Shown here: positions 15,177 through 24,202 of the stretch, piece by piece
How positions within the stretch are numbered: position 1 is the first letter of the stretch
How the letters are laid out: each line of letters begins with the position of its first letter
NCBI GenBank assembly: GCA_002317385.1
Contig: DCJH01000013.1
Span: 1-34,981 of the forward strand
From: Prevotella sp. UBA1705
GTDB taxonomy: Bacteria > Bacteroidota > Bacteroidia > Bacteroidales > Bacteroidaceae
Reading direction: 5' to 3'
Length of the DNA stretch: 34,981 bases
Notes under the pieces: model-generated
The model's database searches: none
Seen by the model: only the letters and a program-made list of their open reading frames with translations
What the model was told of the DNA's origin: nothing
Program-made: the position numbers and the translations under genes

Positions 15177-15944
15177 ATGGGAAGAAATGTTTATTTTTTG
15201 TCCGACGCCCATTTAGGGTCACTGGCATTAGAGCATAAGCGGACGCAGGAGAGGAGGCTGGTGAGGTTTCTCGACAGCATCAAGAACAAGGCCGCGGCAG
15301 TCTATCTGCTGGGCGATATGTTCGACTTCTGGGACGAATACAAGTATGTGGTGCCCAAAGGATATACCCGTTTCCTCGGCAAACTGTCCGAACTGACCGA
15401 TATGGGGGTGGAAGTCCACTTCTTTATCGGCAACCACGACATCTGGACCTACGGCTACCTGGAGGAAGAGTGCGGCCTCATCGTGCACCGGAAACCCATC
15501 ACCACCGAGATCTACGGCAAGGAATTCTACCTCGCCCACGGCGACGGGCTGGGCGATCCGGATAATAAATTCAAGTTGCTTCGTAAGATGTTCCACAACC
15601 GTACCTGCCAGAAGATGCTCAATTTCGTGCATCCATGGTGGGGCATGCAGCTCGGTTTGAACTGGGCAAAGCATAGCCGACTGAAGCGCGCCGACGGCAA
15701 GGAGCTGCCCTTCCAGGGCGAGGACAAGGAGTTTCTGGTGCTCTGGACCAAGGAGTATATGCAGACACACCCCAACATCGACTACTTCATCTATGGCCAT
15801 CGCCATATCGAACTCGACCTCACCTTGGAGCGCACGGCCCGCATGATCATCCTCGGCGACTGGATTTGGCAGTTCACCTATGCCGTGTTCGACGGCGAAC
15901 ACCTCTTCCTCGAACAGTATATCGAGGGCGAGAGCAAGCCATAA
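15177..15944 (+). CDS. lpxH: UDP-2,3-diacylglucosamine diphosphatase (LpxH-type)
   Basis: Likely removes UMP from UDP-diacylglucosamine to give lipid X in lipid A synthesis. 255 aa. The calcineurin-like metallophosphatase motifs are all present: SDAHLG (Asp10, His12), LLGDMFDFW (Asp47), GNHD (86-88), HGDG (121-124) and YGHRH (His208, His210). The DMFDFW block and size favour LpxH over generic phosphatases. The ATG at 15177 has an unusually good Shine-Dalgarno site (GGAGGG about 8 nt upstream). A strong hairpin follows the stop. Confidence 0.88.
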   Translation: MGRNVYFLSDAHLGSLALEHKRTQERRLVRFLDSIKNKAAAVYLLGDMFDFWDEYKYVVPKGYTRFLGKLSELTDMGVEVHFFIGNHDIWTYGYLEEECGLIVHRKPITTEIYGKEFYLAHGDGLGDPDNKFKLLRKMFHNRTCQKMLNFVHPWWGMQLGLNWAKHSRLKRADGKELPFQGEDKEFLVLWTKEYMQTHPNIDYFIYGHRHIELDLTLERTARMIILGDWIWQFTYAVFDGEHLFLEQYIEGESKP

Positions 15945-15970
15945 GCCCCATACGACATGACCTCAACGCG

Positions 15971-16006
15971 GCAGCCCGCCTAAGCATCGATGCTTGGGCG
16001 GGCTGC
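15971..16006. terminator. Bidirectional terminator between lpxH and the transporter gene
   Basis: GCAGCCCGCC (15971-15980) pairs with GGCGGGCTGC (15997-16006), extended inside by AAGCAT/ATGCTT. It separates two convergent genes. Confidence 0.85.
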
Positions 16007-16026
16007 TGTTCGTTTGTGCAAGGGCG

Positions 16027-17274
16027 TCAGTCGGCCACTGGTCGGGCACTGATGTCGTGGTCGGTCATGGCCGCCACACACGAGTCCGACCACACATTCT
16101 CGGCCGTTTCCACCATATCTATAATGGTGTAGATGGGCAGAATGATGCCCATGATGCCCACCGGCGCGCCCTCTCCGGTCATGAGCGAGAGCGTGAGGAA
16201 ATAACATCCCATGGGCACGCCAGCATTGCCGACGGCCGAAATCACGGCTATCACCACCCACAGTAGCATGGTGGGCAGGGTGAGCACGGTGCCACCGTTC
16301 TGCATGAGAAACAGCGATGTGACGAGGATGAAGGCCGCGCACCCGTTCATATTGATGGTGGTGCAGATGGGAAGCACGAAGCGCGCCACCTTGGGCGACA
16401 CGCCGAGCCGCTCCTCCGAGGTGGCCATCGTGACGGGAAGCGTCGCGGCCGAACTCTTGGTAAACAGTGCCATGAGCACGGCGGGCATCATGCGGCCCAG
16501 GGCATGCAGCGGATTGATGCCGCGCGCTAATAGAAACAGGGGCAGCACCACGAAGAACTGCACCACGTTTCCGCCCAGAATCACCAGTACATAGCGGCCC
16601 AACGAGTCGGCCACCACACCGGCCGACACCTGCGCCGAGAGCTGTGCGGCAAAGGCCACGATGCCCACAGGCAGAGTCCAGATGAGCCCGCGGATGAGCG
16701 CGAAAAGTAGGTCTTGCAATCCGAGAATACCCTTCATGAGCGTCTGTTTCTGCTCGGTCTCGGGCATCTTAGCCAGCGCAAAGCCCACGGCAAAGGCGAT
16801 GAGCAGCAGCGAGAGCACGTTGCCCTCAAGGAATGGGCGCACCACATTGTTGGGCACCACGCCGAGGATATGGTCGTAATAGGTCTCCGCGCCGAGGTCC
16901 CTGGGGATGCTCGCCGAGCCCGAGCGCACCAGTTCGGCCGGCAGATTGCCCGGCTGGATGATGTTGTAGAGCAGGAGTCCCACAAACGCCGCCACGAAAG
17001 TGGTGAGCAGCGTGTAGGTCACGGCGTGGCGGAAGATGCGCCCCGTGTCTTCCTGCTGACCGAAAGAGGCCAGCGTAGTGATGACCGCGAGCACGATGGT
17101 CGGCACGGCTACAAACTGGAACAGGCGCGTATAGACCGTCGCCACGAAGTTCATGAGCTGGTCGAGCCAGCCTATGCCCCACACGCCGAGCACCGCACCC
17201 ACCACGAGCGCGGCTATCCAGAGCGCCATCTGGCGCTGCTGTCCCCGCACGGAAACTGATTTTTTCTCTGTCAT
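16027..17274 (-). CDS. Dicarboxylate/amino acid:cation symporter (DAACS) family transporter
   Basis: Inner-membrane carrier of the GltP/GltPh family, 415 aa. Eight or more hydrophobic segments and the two hairpin loops are visible: KSSAATLPVTM (273-283, HP1 serine loop) and AGVPMG (351-356, HP2). Several canonical binding residues differ. The NMDGT motif is NMNGC (308-312). In the last helix the usual DMxRTxxNVxxD reads DMVETAENVWSD (386-397), with Glu389 where acidic-amino-acid carriers have Arg. A glutamate/aspartate substrate is therefore doubtful. The ATG at 17274 was chosen; the longer frame to 17328 would start upstream of the promoter's -7 box. Confidence 0.88.
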   Translation of the reverse strand: MTEKKSVSVRGQQRQMALWIAALVVGAVLGVWGIGWLDQLMNFVATVYTRLFQFVAVPTIVLAVITTLASFGQQEDTGRIFRHAVTYTLLTTFVAAFVGLLLYNIIQPGNLPAELVRSGSASIPRDLGAETYYDHILGVVPNNVVRPFLEGNVLSLLLIAFAVGFALAKMPETEQKQTLMKGILGLQDLLFALIRGLIWTLPVGIVAFAAQLSAQVSAGVVADSLGRYVLVILGGNVVQFFVVLPLFLLARGINPLHALGRMMPAVLMALFTKSSAATLPVTMATSEERLGVSPKVARFVLPICTTINMNGCAAFILVTSLFLMQNGGTVLTLPTMLLWVVIAVISAVGNAGVPMGCYFLTLSLMTGEGAPVGIMGIILPIYTIIDMVETAENVWSDSCVAAMTDHDISARPVAD

Positions 17275-17297
17275 TGTCTTCTTGATTCTTCTGCCTG

Positions 17298-17328
17298 CAA
17301 AGTTACGAATAATTCGGTTTACGGGCAA
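17298..17328 (-). promoter_or_regulatory. Promoter of the DAACS transporter
   Basis: Minus strand TTG (17328-17326), 20 nt, TAACTTTG (17305-17298), ending 23 nt before the chosen start. It supports the 17274 start. Confidence 0.7.
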
Positions 17329-17542
17329 TTCTATACGCCATGATGCATGGTTTTGACAAAGATTTTTGTCTCCACCAGTCGCTTTTATTACTGATGAAAG
17401 ATATTGAAGTAATGCTCTCTCACCCGGCCCTCTCCCACTTCTGCCCGTCTCTCGGCCGCAAAATTTGCCCCAAATCTCCGTTTTTGAATCGCCTGAGCAT
17501 CAGCATCTTGCAATTTCTTGACAAAAACGGCATTGCGATAAG

Positions 17543-17610
17543 GCACTAATCGCCTCGCGATTAGTACCCAATCGTGAGGCGAAAAGGGCCTCGCCGCACC
17601 TGCTTTTGGG
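17543..17610. repeat. 22-23 bp module array with palindrome, locus D
   Basis: Module 17543-17564 contains the perfect inverted repeat ACTAATCGC-CTC-GCGATTAGT (17545-17565). Module 17565-17587 ends in GCGAAAAGG and matches locus A. A further 23-bp stretch ends in TTTTGGG, and its continuation (GCCATTTAG) resembles the end of locus A (CCCATCTAAG). Confidence 0.75.
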
Positions 17611-17928
17611 CCATTTAGCTACAACAAAAAGGCCAAAACAGGCAGAAAGACATGGTTTTTAGGATGACCATCTCCCATCTATCACCCTCTACCGCCACCT
17701 TAAAGGCCTAAAACAGAGGCTGCAAACTTTAGATGTAGAGGTGCGGAAATGGCATATTCTGATGAATAATCTTGATAAAATACCGAGTCACCATTCCCCC
17801 GACGACTCCCATTTGCCTTCCCCATTTATGATTAGGCTGGCCCGAAAAAGCGAGGAAAGGTAAGTCAACAACATACTCACTTATAGGTAAATTGGATGGG
17901 CGGCTGGTCGGAATAGCATATTTTTATA

Positions 17929-17936
17929 TACTTTTG
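17929..17936 (+). promoter_or_regulatory. -7 box of the TonB receptor operon
   Basis: TACTTTTG, full TAnnTTTG match, 92 nt before the ATG at 18028. The -33 element is not obvious, which would fit a promoter needing an activator or other sigma input. Confidence 0.55.
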
Positions 17937-18027
17937 CACGCAGAACAGCACTGCCACGAAAAACACCAGGCACTGACGTGCACATGAAAGACATCGCACA
18001 TGAAAATATCGTTTAAAATTAATATCC

Positions 18028-20367
18028 ATGAACTCTTTTGTTAAATCGATGCTCTGTCTATGCCTTTTCGGATGGATACAAGCAGCATTGGCACAAACAC
18101 ACCCAGACCTGAAAATACGCGTTCTGGAACAACAGACCGACGAACCTATTCCCGGCGCTGTGCTCAGGACAGGAAACCACATGTATGTCACCGACAGCAA
18201 CGGCCTCTGCACCGTTCACCATCCGGCCGGTTCGTCTATCATCCTATCGCTCAAGGCGGTGGGATATGACGACATTGTAGATCGGAAATTCAGCTTCAGC
18301 CCCTCGGCTACGCTCACCATCCGTCTGAAACAAACCGTCAACATGCTGCAGACGGTGACCGTGAATACCCAGCAGAAGCACACCACCAACATGCAGCAGG
18401 TGTCGACCATCGACAAGAAAACGATTGAGAAATACTCTGCCCTCTCGCTGGGCCAGTTGCTGGAACTGGTTCCGGGCGTGAGCACCATCAACTCGGGAAG
18501 CACCATCTCCAAGCCCGTGATTCAGGGAATGTATGGCAGTCGCATCCTCCTCATCAACGAGGGCGTCAGGCTGGAGAGCCAGAGCTGGGGCGACGACCAT
18601 GCTCCGGAGATAGACCACACGGGCTCGAGCGTCGTAGAAGTGATCAAGGGCGCCGAGGCAGTGCGCTATGGCTATGGTGCCATGGGAGGCGTGGTGCTGC
18701 TCAACCAGGCCCCGCTGCCCTACGGAAACCAGAAGTTCATGGTGGGCGGAACCGTCAATCTGGGCTACGCCACCAACGCGCGGGCCTACGACGGAGCCTG
18801 CACGGTAGAGATGGGCTATAAGAACGTGGGGCTACGCCTGCATGCCTTGTATCAGAGGGCAGGCGACTACTCCACGGCTCAATATGTGCTCAACAACACA
18901 GGTTATAACAATCTGAGTTTCTCGGGGCTTCTGGGCTACCAAACCAAGCGCTTCACAGCCACGCTCTTTGCCAGTCTCTATACCTCGCGCGACGGTTTCT
19001 ACTATGCCACCAACATCTCGGACATCGACCAGCTGCTGGCCCGCTTTGAAGCCGGCAGGCCTGAGCCCGAGACCATACACCCTTTCTCCTACACCATCAA
19101 GCCGCCCTTCCAGCAGACACAGCATGTCACGCTGAAGGCCGATTTCAAGTATAGGTTCAGCGAGAACCACAACCTCGCCCTGAAACTATCGTTCCAGGAC
19201 AACCTGAGACAGGAGTTTGAGAACCGCAAACAGGAGAGATACAGTTGGCTTCCCGTGCAAGACCTGCAGCTGAGCACGCAGAGCGGCGAGCTGGTATGGA
19301 CCGGCCACTGGAAGCCGTTCCAGATGAGTTCGCAGTTCGGTCTTACCGCCATGTATCAGCGCAACTTCAATGTGCCGGGCACCAAGCAGCCTGCCTTCAT
19401 CCCCAACTATGCCGCCTTCACCTCCGGTTTCTACTTCTGGCACAAGGCTACTTTCGGCAAACTGCAGTGCTCCGCAGGCATGCGCTATGACCTCCGCGCC
19501 ATGGACATGGACGGATACACCACGCTCTCGAGCTTCAAATACTACTCCGGGTTCAGGCTCTACCGCAACATGACGAGCACCCTGGCCGCCCACTATCAGT
19601 TTACCAAGCGCCTGGAAGCCCGCATCAACATAGGCTGGGCATGGAGACCGCCAGATGTGAACGAGCTCTATGCCACCGGTCTGCACCATGGCATCTACTG
19701 GGTGGTGGGCAATCGAAACCTCTCTTCAGAGCACGGCTACAAGGTTGTGATGGGAGGTAAATACCACAACACCTGGTTTGCCATAGAGCCCAGCGTCTTC
19801 TTCCAGTATATAGACAACTATATCTATGACAACATCGGCAAGGGAAAAGACCGGTTTCACAATCATCCCACGGGCAAATACCCCCAGTTTATCTACGGAC
19901 AAGACAACGCTCGGTTCTTTGGAGGCGACCTCGTGGCCAGCGTGGTGCCTCTGAAAAACCTCACCGTGAGTGCCAAGGGCGAATGGATCAACGCACGCAA
20001 CATGAGCCAGAACACCTGGATGCCCTTCATGCCCTCAGACCGATATTCACTGGGCGGTACCTACAACATGAACCTGGGCAGACATGCCGGATGGCGGGCC
20101 ACGTTTGCGCTCGACGGTACCTACGTGACCAAACAGAATCATTTCGACCCTGCCAAGGACCTGGTGCCCGACTCACCTCCGGCTTACTTCCTGCTGAAAG
20201 GGTCGGCCGAATTTTCCAAGCCGCTACCCAATGGCAAGGAACTGAAACTGATGTTACTCGGAGATAATATCCTGAACTCACTGTATAAGGAGTACACCGA
20301 CCGGTTCAGATACTATGCACATGCCCGCGGAGCACAGTTCACATTCAGGACAATCGTAAAATTTTAA
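18028..20367 (+). CDS. TonB-dependent outer-membrane receptor
   Basis: 779 aa. The signal peptide ends near LAQ (23). A carboxypeptidase-like regulatory domain (about 26-104) is followed by a plug domain (about 118-235) and a 22-strand-type barrel ending in the aromatic YAHARGAQFTFRTIVKF. The plug has QSWGDDHAPEID (185-196) and VIKGAEAVRYG, a form common in Bacteroidota metal or small-ligand receptors of the ZnuD/FecA kind. There is no SusD partner, so glycan uptake is unlikely. It leads an operon with three lipoproteins, 4 nt before the next gene. The ligand is not determined; a metal or metal complex is inferred. Confidence 0.9.
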   Translation: MNSFVKSMLCLCLFGWIQAALAQTHPDLKIRVLEQQTDEPIPGAVLRTGNHMYVTDSNGLCTVHHPAGSSIILSLKAVGYDDIVDRKFSFSPSATLTIRLKQTVNMLQTVTVNTQQKHTTNMQQVSTIDKKTIEKYSALSLGQLLELVPGVSTINSGSTISKPVIQGMYGSRILLINEGVRLESQSWGDDHAPEIDHTGSSVVEVIKGAEAVRYGYGAMGGVVLLNQAPLPYGNQKFMVGGTVNLGYATNARAYDGACTVEMGYKNVGLRLHALYQRAGDYSTAQYVLNNTGYNNLSFSGLLGYQTKRFTATLFASLYTSRDGFYYATNISDIDQLLARFEAGRPEPETIHPFSYTIKPPFQQTQHVTLKADFKYRFSENHNLALKLSFQDNLRQEFENRKQERYSWLPVQDLQLSTQSGELVWTGHWKPFQMSSQFGLTAMYQRNFNVPGTKQPAFIPNYAAFTSGFYFWHKATFGKLQCSAGMRYDLRAMDMDGYTTLSSFKYYSGFRLYRNMTSTLAAHYQFTKRLEARINIGWAWRPPDVNELYATGLHHGIYWVVGNRNLSSEHGYKVVMGGKYHNTWFAIEPSVFFQYIDNYIYDNIGKGKDRFHNHPTGKYPQFIYGQDNARFFGGDLVASVVPLKNLTVSAKGEWINARNMSQNTWMPFMPSDRYSLGGTYNMNLGRHAGWRATFALDGTYVTKQNHFDPAKDLVPDSPPAYFLLKGSAEFSKPLPNGKELKLMLLGDNILNSLYKEYTDRFRYYAHARGAQFTFRTIVKF

Positions 20368-20371
20368 AACC

Positions 20372-21637
20372 ATGAAGCATATCATACGCATTCTACCCCT
20401 ACTTTGCCTGATGGTGGTGTCGGGCTGTTCGGACGATAAACTCGAAGACCTGATGAAGTCGTTCGTCAAGGCTCCGCCCGCCACCATAGAGCATGTGGTC
20501 AAAGGCCACGAGCAAATCCACTCCGTGCAGGCCATCCTGCGCATGTCGCAACGTAGGGCCGACGACGGCAACTATGCCGCCTACGACATCACCCAACGGG
20601 TAACGCCCATACCGGTATATCAGGAAATAGACTTCGACAAGGACGACCGGGGCAATGTTTCCATCACGTCGAAGCGCAAAACATTTGATGTGGTGAAGGG
20701 GAAAAACATCTTCTATGCCCTGGAACTGAAGTACTACGATGTGAACGGACAGCTCATCAACCATCAGTTTTCCAATTATGACGCAAAAGACGAAGAAGGT
20801 TCGACCCTCGTAGTGCACCAGCATTTCTTCACCATCCAGAACTACTCGCTCGACGGTGGCGCCCCCCTCACCTATCCCATGACCCTCGACAGCGTCTACT
20901 ATGACAGGTTTCTGTTTGAGACCGACGACCAGGGGCAGCGCATTCCCAGCACCCGCTTCACTCCCGTCAATGTGTATGCACCCGTAGACCACTACCAGTC
21001 CGGCACGCTGCGCTATGATCTTGCGCTGGCCGTGCAGGCCTCCGAACGGTCTATGAAAAAGGAGGCGGAGGAGCCCGTGAAGAAGGGGAATACGACATAC
21101 AGGCTCTTCAAAACCATAGATATTGCCCAACTGAACCGCCTGACAAGGGATGTGTTTACCTATGAATACCGTGATACAGACCCCGTGGAGGAGCCGCTGG
21201 GCTCCGTACTGACGGGCTACGACGACATGGGGCGTGTGAGAACGGGTACGACAACCATCAGGCTGCACCAGAAACGCAGCCTCAACGCTGGCGATCCGCT
21301 CGATGCGCTGGGATTCAAGGGCATGCTGCAGTTTCACCAGTCGGACATGTGCTTTCAGATGCGAGTATGTATCTGCCACATCATCACGGCCAACGGCAAG
21401 TATATGGAAGGACTGCAGAGCAGCGTACATGCCTACAACGACATATCGCCGGCATGGAACAGTTTCGACATCGACTATCCTGTGCCCTTCCGTGTCATTG
21501 CCGATGCCGACGGCAATCAGGACAAATGTATGAAAGATATCCAGCGTTTCTACCCGGGAGCAAAGCCCGACGAGTTGAAATCCATGCTCTGGGGAGGCAC
21601 CTCCTACTTTGAACACATGCCTCAAGTAACGATGTAA
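20372..21637 (+). CDS. Lipoprotein of unknown function, TonB operon gene 2
   Basis: 421 aa. Signal peptide with lipobox VSGC (Cys19) followed by the acidic SDDKLED, resembling the Bacteroidota surface-export signal. No family is recognised. It contains HQH (149-151), the segment YALELKYYDVNGQLINHQF, and RLTRDVFTYEYRDTD. All three regions have counterparts in the next gene, so the two are probably paralogues. It starts 4 nt after the receptor stop, so the two are almost surely co-transcribed. A surface ligand-capture role for the receptor is inferred from context only. Confidence 0.8.
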   Translation: MKHIIRILPLLCLMVVSGCSDDKLEDLMKSFVKAPPATIEHVVKGHEQIHSVQAILRMSQRRADDGNYAAYDITQRVTPIPVYQEIDFDKDDRGNVSITSKRKTFDVVKGKNIFYALELKYYDVNGQLINHQFSNYDAKDEEGSTLVVHQHFFTIQNYSLDGGAPLTYPMTLDSVYYDRFLFETDDQGQRIPSTRFTPVNVYAPVDHYQSGTLRYDLALAVQASERSMKKEAEEPVKKGNTTYRLFKTIDIAQLNRLTRDVFTYEYRDTDPVEEPLGSVLTGYDDMGRVRTGTTTIRLHQKRSLNAGDPLDALGFKGMLQFHQSDMCFQMRVCICHIITANGKYMEGLQSSVHAYNDISPAWNSFDIDYPVPFRVIADADGNQDKCMKDIQRFYPGAKPDELKSMLWGGTSYFEHMPQVTM

Positions 21638-21652
21638 AAACAACATAAGACC

Positions 21653-22948
21653 ATGAAAAAAATCATTCAACTGGCATTCTTGCTATTGGCAATCCTTACG
21701 GTTTCTTCGTGTAAGGACTTCGTATTCTTCGACGTTTCGGTCGACGATGACGACAATCCACTGAAGCAAATGAAGACTCCCACGACCAGTGCCGACCTCT
21801 ACAAGGCCCCGATCGTGTCGGATGCCAACCTCCCTAATCCCGACACCGAGGGGGCATTGGCCAACTGGGCCACCTGTCTCGTCATGATGAAGGAGGGTCA
21901 TTCGCACGGAGGAGGTAAGATGCACGGCAACTATATGTATCAAGATGCACCCTGGAAGCAAGAGGAATTTGCCGTCATCCACAACACTGCAGAGGGAATC
22001 AAGGTGGAGATGGACACCGCAAGCACTGTCACCGCCATGGAGAAAGAAGAGGGAAAAAGAGGGCCCGAATACTTCCGCATTATCGGTGGACACAACAAAC
22101 TGTGGGGACTCTGCTTCTATTTCTTCGACAAAGACGGTAAACTGATCAACGACAAGATACTCGACCACTCAGACCAATACCAGATATTCCTGACCATAAG
22201 CGATGTCGACGACAAGGGAAAACCCTACGACGTGCTCGATGTAAGATACAGAGGCGTAGACGACAAAGGGCAAGCCCTTCCCCCCATGCTATCCTCTTTT
22301 TTCAGAAATCGAACGAGTTTTGAAGACCGGCGCAGGGTAACGCCCGACATTTTCGAGTACACTTATCGGGACACTTGGCACCATGAAGACATGGGCGACG
22401 GCGTAAGAGACCTGTTCAACATCAGACTTCTGCCGCCTTTAACCCGCGACGACTACTATTCGGCTACCTCCTTCGACGACCAAGACTGCGTAGGGCTGAA
22501 GGGACACCTTAAGTTCGACAACACCATCTCGGCTGGACAATGGCCCATCAAGCTCTCCAATGGGTTGAAATACCGCCGAACGACCTACCTGTTACCACAG
22601 TTCTATCTCGCCGTAAGGGTGATGAAATGCCCCAAAGGCAAGAAGACGGTTATCCCGTTGCCAGAGGAAGAGCAGACCGAAAAGAGGAAGTTCATGTGTG
22701 CCGACTACTTTGCCCCAGCCAAAGAATCGGAGTGGCAAGAGCTCATTCGATTCAATCTTCCCATAAAAGTCTATGCCAACACCTTCGACAGCGACCCTAC
22801 AAGTCCCGACCCCTACGAGCCCTACTACTACAATATAGCACGGGAGATTGGGCTGGAGAATAATTTGAAGGCAGCCTTCGAGTTGGTCAAGAACATCAAA
22901 GCCCATGGCAACGGAGGCGGATTGGGCTATGGTTCATGGTTCCTATAG
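21653..22948 (+). CDS. Lipoprotein of unknown function with His-rich loop, TonB operon gene 3
   Basis: 431 aa. Lipobox VSSC with Cys20; an acidic run DDDD follows at 31-34. A short histidine cluster, GHSHGGGKMHG (82-92), could bind a metal such as zinc, copper or nickel. WGLCFYFFDKDGKLINDKIL and RRVTPDIFEYTYRDTW align with parts of the preceding gene product, suggesting duplication and divergence. CVGLKGHLKFD also resembles ALGFKGMLQFH there. Spacing to the previous gene is 15 nt. No Pfam family is confidently named. Confidence 0.8.
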   Translation: MKKIIQLAFLLLAILTVSSCKDFVFFDVSVDDDDNPLKQMKTPTTSADLYKAPIVSDANLPNPDTEGALANWATCLVMMKEGHSHGGGKMHGNYMYQDAPWKQEEFAVIHNTAEGIKVEMDTASTVTAMEKEEGKRGPEYFRIIGGHNKLWGLCFYFFDKDGKLINDKILDHSDQYQIFLTISDVDDKGKPYDVLDVRYRGVDDKGQALPPMLSSFFRNRTSFEDRRRVTPDIFEYTYRDTWHHEDMGDGVRDLFNIRLLPPLTRDDYYSATSFDDQDCVGLKGHLKFDNTISAGQWPIKLSNGLKYRRTTYLLPQFYLAVRVMKCPKGKKTVIPLPEEEQTEKRKFMCADYFAPAKESEWQELIRFNLPIKVYANTFDSDPTSPDPYEPYYYNIAREIGLENNLKAAFELVKNIKAHGNGGGLGYGSWFL

Positions 22949-23031
22949 CAGAACACAGCCTACCATCAGGCTGCCAAAGACGTACAATCACATCATATAA
23001 AAAAATAATCACATCATAAAAGAAAGACAAT

Positions 23032-24054
23032 ATGAAGAAAACATTCACTTGTGGACTGCTGATTGCAGCCGCCGCCCTTACCTTAACGGGATGCCAGGGC
23101 AAAGAGATCAGAGAAGATGTCATACCCGGAGGCAAACTCCCTGCACCGGACAAAAACACCAAGGTAGACCATCTCATCTTTCAAGAGATATTCTATGCGG
23201 GCATGTCTACGTCTTACAACAATGCCAAATACTCCTACGATTACGACTCATATATTAGGATAGTGAATCCGACCAACGAGGAGAAATATCTTGATGGGCT
23301 CGTTCTCGCCATCTCTACTTTCTCCAGTAACACCGACTGGAGGATGAGTGAGACACGCAAACTGATGGAGGATCACTTCTGTACTTCTAAGATTGTCCAG
23401 TTCCCAGGCACCGGAAAGCAGTACCCTATCAAGCCTGGACAGTCGGTGTTGATTACCGCATCGGCTTTCAATCACCAGCAGAAGACCGATGATTTCATTG
23501 GTAACAATCCCAACTCTTTTGATTTAAGCAATGCCGATTTCGAGTGGATGACACCCGAACAAACCAAGACTGAATGGGACATGACAGACAATCCGAAAGT
23601 ACCTAACATGCTATCTATTGTCAGCGAAAACGATTATCTCAATCCCAACTCTGCCAGCTTCATGCAGGTTACCGTAAAGGCGTCGGCCATTGCCCTTATC
23701 AAACTCCAGACAACGACCGACTCTCTTCGTGAGAATAAGTACCGTCACCACTATGTAGCCATGGAAGGAAACGGTCACTCTCACCAGATGGCATCGGGCT
23801 ATTGCGTAGCGATCCCACAGGAGTGGGTCATTGATGCGGTGTCTATCTGCCCGGAAGAGGAGTTCAAGACCTACAACATTCCCACGTCGCTTGACAAGGG
23901 TTATCGCGGCGTTCAGAAGCGAAGCAACGAAGAAATCAGCCTCTATGCCGGCAAAGCGATATTCAGAAAGGACGACGGAAGGAACTATCTTGACACCAAC
24001 GACTCAAGAATCGACTTTGAAGTTCGCCCTGCTTCCATGGGCCCCAAGAAGTGA
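23032..24054 (+). CDS. Lipoprotein, possibly DUF4876 family, TonB operon gene 4
   Basis: 340 aa. Lipobox LTGC with Cys21. The segment HLIFQEIFYAGMSTSYNNAKYSYDYDSYIRIVNPTNEEKYLDGLVLAIS resembles the DUF4876 pattern known from Bacteroides lipoproteins encoded beside TonB receptors; this assignment is from memory and tentative. GNGHSHQM (246-253) repeats the HSH element seen in the preceding lipoprotein, though the proteins are otherwise unlike. It begins 83 nt after the previous stop and is followed by the operon terminator. Confidence 0.75.
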   Translation: MKKTFTCGLLIAAAALTLTGCQGKEIREDVIPGGKLPAPDKNTKVDHLIFQEIFYAGMSTSYNNAKYSYDYDSYIRIVNPTNEEKYLDGLVLAISTFSSNTDWRMSETRKLMEDHFCTSKIVQFPGTGKQYPIKPGQSVLITASAFNHQQKTDDFIGNNPNSFDLSNADFEWMTPEQTKTEWDMTDNPKVPNMLSIVSENDYLNPNSASFMQVTVKASAIALIKLQTTTDSLRENKYRHHYVAMEGNGHSHQMASGYCVAIPQEWVIDAVSICPEEEFKTYNIPTSLDKGYRGVQKRSNEEISLYAGKAIFRKDDGRNYLDTNDSRIDFEVRPASMGPKK

Positions 24055-24154
24055 TGCGGCATACAACTCTATGAGAACTTAGCGTCTGAAGCCCACCAGC
24101 ACCGCCACATCCAACCGCCGTGCCCCTCGCTTCTACACTCAAGTTCCACCATCA

Positions 24155-24202
24155 AGCACCGATTTCTCCCATACCGCGGGATGAGATCGGTGCTGCTTTT
24201 TT
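24155..24202 (+). terminator. Terminator of the TonB operon
   Basis: AGCACCGAT (24155-24163) pairs with ATCGGTGCT (24186-24194), with further pairing inside (CTCCCAT against GGATGAG), followed by GCTTTTTT. Confidence 0.88.

Larger units (their letters stand above)
17275..18027. other. Intergenic region between divergent transporter and TonB genes
   Basis: 753 bp. Both promoters (17298-17328 and 17929-17936) and a 22-bp-type array with a palindrome (17543-17610) are present. Nothing else recognised; short frames here are unconvincing. Confidence 0.65.

Noticed and set aside
16027..17328. Longer N-terminus for the DAACS transporter
   Set aside because: Its start would lie upstream of the -7 box at 17298-17305.
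18028..20367. SusC-type glycan receptor
   Set aside because: Length of 779 residues is short for SusC, and no SusD-like lipoprotein or glycan enzyme is adjacent.
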